From: an uncultured Desulfomonile sp.
GTDB taxonomy: Bacteria > Desulfobacterota > Desulfomonilia > Desulfomonilales > Desulfomonilaceae
Direction: 5' to 3'
Assembly (NCBI GenBank): GCA_903952205.1
Contig: CAJBEZ010000036.1
Location: 1 to 64,000, forward strand
Length of the DNA stretch: 64,000 nt
Position numbers and translations under genes: made by a program. Numbering within the stretch: the first letter of the stretch is position 1; the number at the start of each line of letters is the position of its first letter. Of the stretch, positions 28,325 to 37,105 are shown in pieces. Below the pieces are notes generated by a model, which was given only the letters and a program-made list of their open reading frames with translations, was not told the origin of the DNA and ran no database searches.

Positions 28325-28834
28325 TTACATCCCTGGCCCTGTTCGAATTCCACCCTCCTGAGGACAGCAATCTGCGCCGCCCATCTTCCCCATGCCTTTC
28401 CCAGCTCCCTTCATTCTACATGTCCGGCGCTTCAGAAAATCCAAGAACGCCTCCCTTTTCTCCGGCGGCAATGAAGCCATGGTCTTGCTGACACGCTGCA
28501 ATATCTGAAGTTCCAGACCGGCCCTTAGGTTTATCATGTCCTGAATAGCGCCCTCGGCAGGTTTGAGATCGCCGGGATTGGCGGCGACAAGATCGAGGAC
28601 CTCCGCTCTCTTCGTGTGAAGTTCCTTTCGCGTAGCCATAATTGACTGCCTTGCGTCAGACCAGTCGCCTGATATGCTTTTAACGTCCTGGCTCGAAAGA
28701 GCCGGGCATGAGCTAATCATGTCCTTGTCCCGTGTGTCGTGCTTCAACCACCAATGCCTTGCTATAACAATCCCTACCGACACGTTGATCAGCAAAGAGA
28801 AAACCAGTAACCCAACAAAGAAAACTTTTTTCAT
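28325..28834 (-). CDS. Membrane-anchored CpxP/ZraP-like heavy-metal sensor protein
   Basis: The 169-residue protein has an N-terminal helix ('VFFVGLLVFSLLINVSVGIVI') acting as anchor or signal. A helical periplasmic domain follows with 'LPPEKREAFLDFLK', a variant of the LTPEQR motif, and a Met/Cys/Gly-rich tail. This matches the periplasmic heavy-metal-sensor family often encoded with ECF sigma factors. Its ATG overlaps the end of the anti-sigma gene by four bases, so the three genes form one operon. The likely role is to tune release of the sigma factor under metal or envelope stress. Confidence 0.75.
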   Translation of the reverse strand: MKKVFFVGLLVFSLLINVSVGIVIARHWWLKHDTRDKDMISSCPALSSQDVKSISGDWSDARQSIMATRKELHTKRAEVLDLVAANPGDLKPAEGAIQDMINLRAGLELQILQRVSKTMASLPPEKREAFLDFLKRRTCRMKGAGKGMGKMGGADCCPQEGGIRTGPGM

Positions 28835-29277
28835 TGAGAATTTTCCCCCTGACCGAAATTAATCATGATCTCGGATAGGGATTCCCCGTTGTCCTGAAGC
28901 AGGGTATCCAGTCTTGGCGGGGCTTCTTCATTGTTGAGCGCTTCTGTCAGTGTTTTGCCGGCCATGTCACCTACGCCAATGGCCAAAATTGCTATCAGAG
29001 CCCAGATCGGGACCTGTTTCAAAATGGAGAGATTCCAACCCGCCCAGGGTTCTTTAGGTTCGCCTGAGATCAGCGCCTTGACCCGCGCGGCTAAATGCGA
29101 TTCTGGAATAGAAATTGTAACCTTGGCCAGGGTGTTGTTCAAAGAAGCCATTTGTTCGTAGACCCTCATACAATCGGGACATTCCGTCAGATGAGCGAGT
29201 AAATCCCCGGCGGAGGCTTCATTCAATTCACCATCCACCAATAAAGAAATCCGCTTTTGGTAATCAACATGTCTCAT
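28831..29277 (-). CDS. Zinc-finger anti-sigma factor
   Basis: The protein has an N-terminal anti-sigma domain with the H-x3-C-x2-C motif in 'HLTECPDC', a membrane helix ('VPIWALIAILAIGVGDMAG') and a short periplasmic tail. It would hold the ECF sigma factor at the inner membrane. ATG 29277 is preferred to an ATG seven codons upstream because AGGAGG sits eight bases before it. It lies between the sigma gene and the CpxP-like gene. Confidence 0.85.
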   Translation of the reverse strand: MRHVDYQKRISLLVDGELNEASAGDLLAHLTECPDCMRVYEQMASLNNTLAKVTISIPESHLAARVKALISGEPKEPWAGWNLSILKQVPIWALIAILAIGVGDMAGKTLTEALNNEEAPPRLDTLLQDNGESLSEIMINFGQGENSQ

Positions 29278-29333
29278 GGTCTGTCCCTCCTTTATCATAT
29301 ACCTGGAACTAGCGCAGAACCCGCGGAAATCTT

Positions 29334-29918
29334 TTATCTTTCCATGAGTCCAATGATCTTTTTTCTCGCCCTGAAAATTAGGGATTCTACCGAGGAAACA
29401 GAAACATCCATTACTGAGGCGATCTCATCATAGCTTAAGTTCTCCTGGGATTTTAACAACAAGGCCGTTCTTTGCCTTTCAGGCAATTTCTTGAGGGCTT
29501 TTTCCATCATCTGAAATTGCTGTTTTATGGACAGCATTGTCTCGGCGTCCTGAGGCTCCTGAGAGATAGGGTTAGATGAAAATTCAAGTTCCGGTTCACC
29601 TTTATCCCTGTCGCCAAAAAAAATTAAAGCCTTCCTTTTCACCGAACTAACAATATTGACGCTCTGGTTTCTGGCAATTGTCAGCAACCAGGTCTTGAAG
29701 GCCGATTTTGATTCGTCGAACATGCCCAGATTCTTGAACGCCCGGAGAAAAGTTTCCTGGACAACATCTTCAGCTTCTTCATGGGAACCGGTTATTGATC
29801 TCGCAACCCTGTAAACCGAGGTCGTATGCCGGTCTACAAGCGCGCTGAAATACTGCTCTGAGCCGCCTTTCGAGCCCGTTACCAGTTCTTGATCCGACAG
29901 AGTTTCAAAAAGTCCCAT
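29334..29918 (-). CDS. ECF sigma factor, RpoE type
   Basis: The 194-residue protein has sigma region 2 ('FSALVDRHTTSVYRVARSI', then 'AEDVVQETFLRAFKNL') and region 4 with a helix-turn-helix ('LSYDEIASVMDVSVSSVESL'). It directs RNA polymerase to stress promoters. The genes for an anti-sigma factor and a CpxP-like protein follow in the same operon, so it most likely answers envelope or metal stress. A partly symmetric sequence near 29940-29965 lies upstream and may be a control site, but no clear promoter is claimed. Confidence 0.9.
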   Translation of the reverse strand: MGLFETLSDQELVTGSKGGSEQYFSALVDRHTTSVYRVARSITGSHEEAEDVVQETFLRAFKNLGMFDESKSAFKTWLLTIARNQSVNIVSSVKRKALIFFGDRDKGEPELEFSSNPISQEPQDAETMLSIKQQFQMMEKALKKLPERQRTALLLKSQENLSYDEIASVMDVSVSSVESLIFRARKKIIGLMER

Positions 29919-29971
29919 AAAGTTTTACTTTGAACCAGTTTCAGAATTTGAATCTGGAAATGTTGGGCGCA

Positions 29972-31309
29972 TTAGTCTTTTGATTTATACTTTTCTTCAA
30001 GGCGTTCTTTCAATGTCTTCTCGAAGCCCCGATCAGTTGGATAATAGAATTTTCTTCCCTTTAGCTTTTCGGGCATGTGTTCCTGGTCAACCTGCGCGCC
30101 GGGAAAATCATGTGCGTATTTATATCCCTTCCCGTATCCGATTTCTTTCATGAAACCTGTTGGAGCGTTTCTTAAATGCAGAGGTGGCGGCAGCGCCCCG
30201 GATTCGCCTATTTCCTTCTTGACCGCTATGTACGCGGCCTCCAGCGAATTGGACTTAGGAGCGAGAGCTAGATAGACGACAACTTGAGCCAGGGCCAGGG
30301 CGCATTCAGGCATTCCAACAAACTTGCAGGCCTGAAATGCCGCTACAGCCTGTTCCAATGCTTGCGGTACCGACAGTCCGACATCCTCACTTGCGAACCT
30401 GACGAGTCGTCTTGCGACATACAAGGGGTCCTCCCCTCCTTCAAGCATCCTTCCCATCCAGTACAGACCAGCGTCAGGGTCGCTGTCACGAAGCGATTTG
30501 TGCAAGGCGCTTATTAGATTAAAATGCTCCTCTCCCTGTTTATCGTAGAGCAGGTTCCTTCTTTGCGCCGCTTCCCGAACTACCGACGCGTCAATGATTT
30601 TCTGAGGGTTGGAGTCCACAAGGTCAGCGCCTGCTTCCAGGATATTAAGCGCAGTTCTCGCGTCCCCACCTGACAGGGAAACAATAAGATCCATTCCTGA
30701 ATCGTCAACCTCCAGGTCATGTTGACCCAGACCATGAGTGTTATCTGTCAGGGCTCGAATGAGGATTTTACTGACGGCTTCCGGCTGTAAAGGATCGAGA
30801 ATGAAAACCCTCAACCTTGAAAGTAGCGCAGAGTTCACTTCAAAACTTGGGTTCTCAGTGGTTGCGCCTATCAGTATCAGGTCTCCCTTTTCCACGTGGG
30901 GAAGCAAATAATCCTGTTGCGCTTTGTTGAATCTGTGGATTTCGTCCAAAAAAAGGATGGTTCGGATACCCGAGAACTTCAGGTCCTGCTGCGCTTTCAG
31001 CGTGACATCCCTCACATCTTTTACACCTGCGGTAACTGCGGAGAACGAGTAAAACTTCGACTTCGACATGACGGCTATAATTTCAGCCAGCGTTGTCTTT
31101 CCAACACCGGGAGGGCCCCAGAAAAGAATTGAGGAGAGACGTCCGTCTTCGATAGCCTTCCTCAGAGACTTTCCGGCGCCGAGCAAGCGTTCCTGACCGA
31201 CAAAATCATCCAGGGTCCTTGGACGCATTCGGTCGGCCAAAGGTCTTTGTCCAAATGAAAGATCATCGTTTTCAAAGAGGTCCATGCTACTTCTCTGCGG
31301 TCCGGACAT
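29972..31309 (-). CDS. rarA: Replication-associated recombination ATPase RarA (MgsA)
   Basis: The 445-residue AAA+ protein starts 'PLADRMRPRTLDDFVGQERLLG'. It has Walker A 'WGPPGVGKTTL', Walker B 'LFLDEIHRF' and 'GATTENPSFEVNSALLSR', with the C-terminal RarA/MgsA tetramerisation domain ('LRNAPTGFMKEIGYG'). It acts at stalled forks and shapes recombination. It is on the same strand as, and 53 bp upstream of, the sigma-factor gene. Confidence 0.93.
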   Translation of the reverse strand: MSGPQRSSMDLFENDDLSFGQRPLADRMRPRTLDDFVGQERLLGAGKSLRKAIEDGRLSSILFWGPPGVGKTTLAEIIAVMSKSKFYSFSAVTAGVKDVRDVTLKAQQDLKFSGIRTILFLDEIHRFNKAQQDYLLPHVEKGDLILIGATTENPSFEVNSALLSRLRVFILDPLQPEAVSKILIRALTDNTHGLGQHDLEVDDSGMDLIVSLSGGDARTALNILEAGADLVDSNPQKIIDASVVREAAQRRNLLYDKQGEEHFNLISALHKSLRDSDPDAGLYWMGRMLEGGEDPLYVARRLVRFASEDVGLSVPQALEQAVAAFQACKFVGMPECALALAQVVVYLALAPKSNSLEAAYIAVKKEIGESGALPPPLHLRNAPTGFMKEIGYGKGYKYAHDFPGAQVDQEHMPEKLKGRKFYYPTDRGFEKTLKERLEEKYKSKD

Positions 31310-31542
31310 TATGAACGTCCGATTTCACCGGCGGATAGATAAGCGACATCCTTTGAGCGTGAAGCCGAGCTATCTTATCGGCTGAATCGAACCCATCACT
31401 ATTGAGCCTATATGATTGAGAGGCGCCCATCAAGCGGTAACTTCCCCGTTGGGCTAATTCAGTCTATTTCTCTAGATTTTGACAAGAAAACATGGTACTC
31501 AATGTGAACGATTTATTTGTTGGTCATCATGGCGGGGCGATC

Positions 31543-32379
31543 ATGCGCAAAGTGGGACTGGTTTTAAAGAGGGGACACACCCAGGCTTTGGCGTTGGCCG
31601 AAAAAATTTCCCTACTCCTTTCTGAACTTGGAAAAGAGATTTTAGTAGAAGAATCCTTTTGCGACCTGCCGGAGAGTTGGGGCATCCATCCCTGCAAGAA
31701 TATAGCGGATGAAGCGGATCTCATAGTAGCGCTAGGAGGGGACGGCACAATTCTGAGAGTAGCGGCGCTACTAAATGACAGGCCGGTTCCAGTGCTTGGC
31801 GTGAACCTCGGTAGAGTGGGTTTTCTCGCTGAGATCTCACCGGAAGAGGCCTGTTCAGAACTCCAGTCGGCGCTGGAAGGTAAATCGATCCTGGCCCAAA
31901 GGATGATGCTTGAAGCCACTTTGCCGGACCACCAGAAGATAAAGGTCCTTAACGAAGTTGTGATTCACTGGAGCGGAGTCGCAAGAATCATAGATATTTT
32001 ACTCAAATTAGGGGCCACTAGAGATATTGAACTCAGGGCCGACGGTGTTATCGTGGCGACGCCATTAGGGTCGAGCGCATATTCCTATGCGGCCAATGGA
32101 CCGTTGGTGCATCCAAACGTTGAAGCCATGATGATTACGCCGATATGCGCCTATTTCGGCCTGACCAGGCCGCTTATACTACCGGCCGACAGATCTATCG
32201 AACTGGTTCTGCAGAGAGGAGAAACATTTAAAGTCACGATAGATGGGCGTCTTTCCGCTGATCTGGAACTTGGCGACACTATCGGCATCAGGAAGTCTTC
32301 AATCCCATTTATAATTATCAAATCCAGGACCAGGGGCTATTTTGAAGCTCTGGAGGCCAAGCTCGGACTGGTCGGATGA
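31543..32379 (+). CDS. nadK: NAD kinase
   Basis: NadK phosphorylates NAD to NADP. The protein starts 'MRKVGLVLKRG', with 'VALGGDGTILR' (the GGDGT motif) and 'GVNLGRVGFLAEI', and later 'ATPLGSSAYSYAANGPLV'. An ATG at 31492 would add 17 residues that the family lacks; ATG 31543, after GGGGCG, fits better. It is 278 residues, normal length. recN follows 83 bp later. Confidence 0.93.
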   Translation: MRKVGLVLKRGHTQALALAEKISLLLSELGKEILVEESFCDLPESWGIHPCKNIADEADLIVALGGDGTILRVAALLNDRPVPVLGVNLGRVGFLAEISPEEACSELQSALEGKSILAQRMMLEATLPDHQKIKVLNEVVIHWSGVARIIDILLKLGATRDIELRADGVIVATPLGSSAYSYAANGPLVHPNVEAMMITPICAYFGLTRPLILPADRSIELVLQRGETFKVTIDGRLSADLELGDTIGIRKSSIPFIIIKSRTRGYFEALEAKLGLVG

Positions 32380-32462
32380 ATCCGGATAAATGTAAGGTTA
32401 TTGCTTTATAACATTATTTCATTTAGTTATATTTATATGTTCACAAATGATTTTTCTGAAAC

Positions 32463-34139
32463 ATGCTACGGTATTTAAGAATTAACAACTTTGCCATTAT
32501 CGACGAGATCGAGGTTGAGTTTCGGGAGGGCTTCAACGTTCTGACGGGAGAAACCGGCGCAGGCAAGTCAATTCTTATCGGGGCGCTTGGCCTGATACTT
32601 GGCGCCAGGATCAGTCAGGATTTTATCAGGTCTGGGGCGGATGAAGCGCGAGTAGAAGCGCTTTTTGAAATTGATGACGCTTCTGTTTTCCCAGAGGACC
32701 TGAAACCCGATTTCAAAGATTCTGGAGAATTGGTCATTTCCCGACGGATCCAGCAAAATGGAAGATCGAGATGCGCCATAAACGGGAGAATGACGGCCCT
32801 TTCAACGCTTGAAAACGTCGGAAGCAGGCTAGTCACAGTCTTTGGCCAGCACGAAAGCCACATCTTGCTTAACCCTGATGAACACATCGAAATTCTCGAT
32901 AGATCTTCAAACCTTGGAAGTCGGCGCCGCAAGGTGGAACAGTTGTTCAACGTTTCCCGCAAGGCTATCGGAGAGCTGAATTCCTCAAAACAAAAATTCC
33001 TGAACCTCGAAACCGAGGCCGCTGAACATGAATCAATGATTAAAGAACTGGCGGGATCAAATCTCCGGGTTGGGGAAGAAGATGACCTGTTGCAGGAACG
33101 GGACATCCTCAAAAAGGCCTCGCAAATTAGAGAGAAGGCTTACGAAGCTTATCAGCGCCTATATTCCAAGTCCGGGAGCGTTATGTCGAACCTTGCGGAG
33201 ATAAGGAAATGGATTCAGGCCCTCGTTGCGCTGCACCCCGGAACAAATGATCTCTTTGGTAATTTTGAAGCCTCTGTTTATCAGCTTGAGGACATTGCGT
33301 TGGAATTGCGAAACATCTCGGAGAATACCCATGATGACCCCATGAGACTGGAGCAGATAGAAGAACGCGTTTCGCTTTTGAAGAAACTCAAGAAAAAATA
33401 TGGTGGAGACATTGAACATCTCCTCGAGAAGCTGGACTCATTGTCAGGGCAGGCAAACACACTCATGGAAGCCCACAGAGTTCTCAAGGAAGGCGAAAAA
33501 CGCGCTGAACAGGCCCAACATGAATTCCTGGCTCAAGCGAGGATACTGTCTCAGGAGAGGCGCAAGGCTGCCCATAATCTAGAATCCGCAATGAAAAAGG
33601 AGCTTTCGGACCTTGCCATGAGAGACGCCCAATTCTCGGTCCATTTTAAGGATGTTCCTGATGAAAAATCCGGCCCTAAAGGGCTTGAAGAGGTCGAGTT
33701 CTATCTCACGTCAAATCCCGGTGAAGCCGCCAGGCCTCTTGCAAAAATTGCCTCAGGGGGCGAACTCTCCAGAGTCATGCTTGCGTTAAAAGCCCTGGAA
33801 ATTGATTCCATAGGACAGGCTTCGACACTTGTGTTTGATGAAGTTGACGCGGGCATTGGAGGCCATACCGCCATAGCGGTCGGCGACAGACTGGCAAGGG
33901 TCGCCAGGCGACAGCAAACCATCTGCATCACGCACCTCCATCAGATTGCCGCAAGAGCCGACCATCACATATCGGTCAGGAAATTTGTAAAAGATGGGCG
34001 CACTTCGCTTGAGGCCGACTCCATGGGCAGTGAAGAGCGAATAGCGGAGTTGACACGAATGTTGGGAGCGGCCGACAATGCGGAACCAATTCGGGATCAC
34101 ATGAGAAGCCTGGTCAATAAAACAGGCAAAGGATCTTGA
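32463..34139 (+). CDS. recN: DNA repair protein RecN
   Basis: The 558-residue SMC-like ATPase starts 'MLRYLRINNFAIIDEIEVEF' and has Walker A 'GETGAGKSIL'. A long coiled-coil middle (about 150-380) follows, then the signature 'IASGGELSRVMLALK' and Walker B 'LVFDEVDAGIGG'. RecN is recruited to double-strand breaks and helps recombination. One base separates it from the GNAT gene, so the two are probably co-translated. nadK-recN adjacency is common in proteobacteria. Confidence 0.95.
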   Translation: MLRYLRINNFAIIDEIEVEFREGFNVLTGETGAGKSILIGALGLILGARISQDFIRSGADEARVEALFEIDDASVFPEDLKPDFKDSGELVISRRIQQNGRSRCAINGRMTALSTLENVGSRLVTVFGQHESHILLNPDEHIEILDRSSNLGSRRRKVEQLFNVSRKAIGELNSSKQKFLNLETEAAEHESMIKELAGSNLRVGEEDDLLQERDILKKASQIREKAYEAYQRLYSKSGSVMSNLAEIRKWIQALVALHPGTNDLFGNFEASVYQLEDIALELRNISENTHDDPMRLEQIEERVSLLKKLKKKYGGDIEHLLEKLDSLSGQANTLMEAHRVLKEGEKRAEQAQHEFLAQARILSQERRKAAHNLESAMKKELSDLAMRDAQFSVHFKDVPDEKSGPKGLEEVEFYLTSNPGEAARPLAKIASGGELSRVMLALKALEIDSIGQASTLVFDEVDAGIGGHTAIAVGDRLARVARRQQTICITHLHQIAARADHHISVRKFVKDGRTSLEADSMGSEERIAELTRMLGAADNAEPIRDHMRSLVNKTGKGS

Positions 34140-34140
34140 T

Positions 34141-34602
34141 TTGATAAGAAAAGCATCACTCAAAGACGTAAAAAAGATTCATGCCCTGATATCAGAACAG
34201 GCTAAGGGCGGTCATTTGTTGGCCAGGGCCATCGCCGACCTGTATTCTCAGATCAGGGATTTCTCGGTGGCGATAGACAGGAATACCGGGGAAATAGTCG
34301 GATGTGGAGCCCTCAGAATCGTATGGGAAGATCTGGCCGAGGTCAGATCAGTCGCAGTCCAGAGTGATCTCCAAAGGCGGGGAATAGGCCGTAAACTTGT
34401 TGAATCGCTGGTGCTGGAATCTTTTGAAATGAATATAAAGAAGGTTTTTGTGCTAACTTATAGAGTAAGTTTTTTCTCCAGTATGGGCTTCGTACTCATG
34501 GATAAAAATCTGCTGCCCCACAAAATATGGGCGGACTGTGTCAAGTGTCCGAAGTTTCCGGAATGTGACGAAGTCGCTATGGTTAAGGAAGCAATTCTCT
34601 AA
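34141..34602 (+). CDS. Short N-acetylglutamate-synthase-like GNAT acetyltransferase
   Basis: The 153-residue protein has the acetyl-CoA-binding motif 'DLQRRGIGRKLV' and the ArgA-like ending 'FVLMDKNLLPHKIWADCVKCPKFPECDEVAM', with the Cys cluster seen in short stand-alone NAGS enzymes. It would acetylate glutamate in the first step of arginine synthesis. It lacks the kinase-like domain of long ArgA. The start is TTG 34141, one base after the recN stop. No other arginine gene is near, so the substrate is inferred from family only. Confidence 0.75.
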   Translation: MIRKASLKDVKKIHALISEQAKGGHLLARAIADLYSQIRDFSVAIDRNTGEIVGCGALRIVWEDLAEVRSVAVQSDLQRRGIGRKLVESLVLESFEMNIKKVFVLTYRVSFFSSMGFVLMDKNLLPHKIWADCVKCPKFPECDEVAMVKEAIL

Positions 34603-34628
34603 AAGGATTAATTTAGTGATGAGGGCCG

Positions 34629-35156
34629 ATGAAAAAGGCATCCATTTCAAAATTATTTAATTTATCATGGAAAAGAAATCCTCTCGACAGGATCGTGTTG
34701 ATCATTGCCGTCTGCCTGATCTTTTGCTGTGTGGAAGGATGTGGAATGATCAACCCGGGAAAATGGAAAGGTATTGAAACAACATCTTCTGACGAATCCT
34801 ATTACCTGGTCAAAGATGTCTTCCTTTCACCCGGTTCGGCTTACGCGGCAAAAGACCATTTTGATCATAATGTGAACGAGTTGGTGAATCTATTCTTTGT
34901 TCCAAGAAATGAGACAAATCAGTATACGGCTGAAACGATATGGTTCGACCCGTCTGACCAGGAATTCAGGAAAGTCCGTCAGACTTACGACACCAAGTCA
35001 GAGAGCAAACAGGGAATAAACCGAGACAGTAAAGGGACCACCAGGGTTCACTCAATGCCCACTGCGCAGCTTTTCAATCACAAACCAGGCCTTTGGAAGG
35101 TCCAACTGTATCTTGACGGCAAGCTGGCTCGTCGGCTTAATTTTACGGTCAGATAG
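34629..35156 (+). CDS. Putative lipoprotein of unknown function
   Basis: The 175-residue protein has a basic N-terminus, a hydrophobic stretch ('IVLIIAVCLIFCCVEGCG') and a lipobox-like 'VEGC', suggesting a lipid anchor on Cys about residue 38. The mature part ends in 'PGLWKVQLYLDGKLARRLNF', a beta-rich pattern seen in small envelope proteins that bind sugars or proteins. I do not recognise a catalytic motif. It heads a run of four exported proteins on the same strand. Confidence 0.5.
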   Translation: MKKASISKLFNLSWKRNPLDRIVLIIAVCLIFCCVEGCGMINPGKWKGIETTSSDESYYLVKDVFLSPGSAYAAKDHFDHNVNELVNLFFVPRNETNQYTAETIWFDPSDQEFRKVRQTYDTKSESKQGINRDSKGTTRVHSMPTAQLFNHKPGLWKVQLYLDGKLARRLNFTVR

Positions 35157-35215
35157 ATTGCTTCAGTTTCATTGAATTGTTAAAATACTCAGATAAAGTT
35201 AATACCGGAGGTCCG

Positions 35216-37054
35216 GTGATAACATACCGAAATACCAGTTTTATTATATTGATGGCTCTTGCGCTTCTTGCGCTACTGCCTGCTCCCTGTATTCCATCCA
35301 AATTGTACGCGCCTGATTACCTGTGGAAAAAGGGGATCGCTGAAAAAACGGAACCTGTCGAGATTGCCGACACGCATGTTGGTATTCCATATCGGGATGA
35401 TGGAACACTTGATGATCAGGGGAGATTCACCACCTTTGATCGACCGGATCGGCTTTTTGACACGCCCGGTCTTAATTGCAGTGGACTTGTCCTGTCTATC
35501 TCGAGGTTCCTTTTTGACAGGAACTGGACCATCGATGAAGCCAGGAGGGACCGCCAGGGCAACAGTGGGATCGGGGCGCCTCTGGGCAAAGACTGGGATT
35601 TTGGATTTGATCTCATTCTAAATTTGACTGATGGTCTTCAGCGGCGAGCGGTCATGCCTGACAACCAGACAGTGGACCTCGAGAAGGCTGATGGGATGAG
35701 CCTTCGGGGCTTCAGGATGGACGACCGGCAGGCGTGGTCCAGTGTGATAAAACAGATGAAACCGGGTTACGCCTATTTCGGAGACATTAGTAAACCCTCA
35801 CATGAACATGGATATAAGCTGATTCACTACCACGTCGTAATTGCTATACCTGACGACAGGGGTAATGTCTGGTTGTACCACGCAACCCAGAGAAGCAGCG
35901 CCCACAAAATGAACGTCAACTCACCCCAGGGGCTTGCCAGGTTTATGAGTCAGTTCAGGGGCGACAGGGGCGACACTAAGGATATTCTCTTTATTGAAGC
36001 AAAACTCCCCGATTTAAACGCCACTGCGCAGGAACAACCGGATGGAACAACTGTGGCAAGTGAAAAAAATTCAGACAGGGAAGACAAACCGGCGCAGGAA
36101 CAACAGGCGTCCTCAACAACTCCCTCAAAACCACAATCAAACGCAATCGCCATGGAACTTACTGCGGAGCGGGAGCCCAGCCAAAATCAGATAGTCCCTC
36201 CCACCGGTTCTACATCCAGCGCTCAGCCAGGCGCCGCGCCGGCGGCAAAGCCTCCGGAACTTGAAATCTACCATCAGGCGGGAAAGGTATATAACCGGGT
36301 CCCTGATATAGTGACTCACATACCCAAATTTGGAGACTCATCCAGGACCTCTGTGGCTTTTGTGTTTCAGAACCGGGTTAATGCGCCGCGTGAAATCAAC
36401 ATATTACTTCGGACGCCAAGTGGAGAGCTTCAATACGATGGAAAAATCCCCCCTTCAATCAATGATTTCAGGGTGGTATACCCCGACGATTTTGGAAAGC
36501 CCGCCTCGGGAAACCCTCCCTTGGGCCAATACGTGGAAGAGGTGACTATAGATGGAAAGCCATGGCTGGCTAATGTTTTCGAGATAGCGAAACCCAGGGA
36601 GGCGGCGCCGAAGATACTCAATGTCAAGGTCCCCAGCGAGGCGCAAGCGGGGAAGACGTTTACTGTAACTGTGCAGGCTCAAAACAAGGGGGCTGAGTCG
36701 GACTATGGGGGAATAACCGTCTCATCTCCTGAACCCGCTGGTTTAAGAATTGTTTCGGCGAAACCCGGCAAAATTTACCCTGCAGGGAGCACCGTCCTTT
36801 CCGTCACGACAGACAAGATCAGAACCAAGGTCCCCATGGCCGAACAGTGGATTGAACTCTGGGGAGAAAACAAAATATATGAAATGCAGGTCCAGATTCA
36901 GGCAGGCAGGCCTGGAACTCACGCCCTTTACGTTCGTTGCGCCATCAGGGGCGTCAATGTCAAGAGCAGTGTGATTCTTATGGATCCGGATTCCAGCTCT
37001 GTTGTAGATCAACAGGGATTCCCTGTTTACGTTTACATGATTAATGTACGTTAA
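35216..37054 (+). CDS. Exported NlpC/P60-like hydrolase with C-terminal Ig-like domain
   Basis: GTG 35216, with GGAGG about five bases upstream, gives a clean signal peptide (to about residue 32, 'CIPSKLYAPD'). A frame start at 35177 adds residues of no clear use. The N-terminal domain has 'LNCSGLVLSIS', equivalent to the DCSGLV nucleophile motif of NlpC/P60 peptidases, and 'HYHVVIAI', a candidate catalytic His. A Gln/Ser/Pro-rich linker (about 270-340) joins two beta-rich segments of CARDB/Ig-like character. It may cleave peptidoglycan peptides or another amide in the periplasm. Confidence 0.55.
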   Translation: MITYRNTSFIILMALALLALLPAPCIPSKLYAPDYLWKKGIAEKTEPVEIADTHVGIPYRDDGTLDDQGRFTTFDRPDRLFDTPGLNCSGLVLSISRFLFDRNWTIDEARRDRQGNSGIGAPLGKDWDFGFDLILNLTDGLQRRAVMPDNQTVDLEKADGMSLRGFRMDDRQAWSSVIKQMKPGYAYFGDISKPSHEHGYKLIHYHVVIAIPDDRGNVWLYHATQRSSAHKMNVNSPQGLARFMSQFRGDRGDTKDILFIEAKLPDLNATAQEQPDGTTVASEKNSDREDKPAQEQQASSTTPSKPQSNAIAMELTAEREPSQNQIVPPTGSTSSAQPGAAPAAKPPELEIYHQAGKVYNRVPDIVTHIPKFGDSSRTSVAFVFQNRVNAPREINILLRTPSGELQYDGKIPPSINDFRVVYPDDFGKPASGNPPLGQYVEEVTIDGKPWLANVFEIAKPREAAPKILNVKVPSEAQAGKTFTVTVQAQNKGAESDYGGITVSSPEPAGLRIVSAKPGKIYPAGSTVLSVTTDKIRTKVPMAEQWIELWGENKIYEMQVQIQAGRPGTHALYVRCAIRGVNVKSSVILMDPDSSSVVDQQGFPVYVYMINVR

Positions 37055-37105
37055 ATTGCAAGTGGGGATGGAGCGTAATTTTAAGACAATGTTTTGGAGC
37101 TTGAT

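Noticed and set aside
31310-31542. Possible structured RNA between rarA and nadK
   Set aside because: I could not match it to SRP RNA, 6S, tmRNA or a riboswitch by eye; it is most likely an ordinary divergent promoter region.
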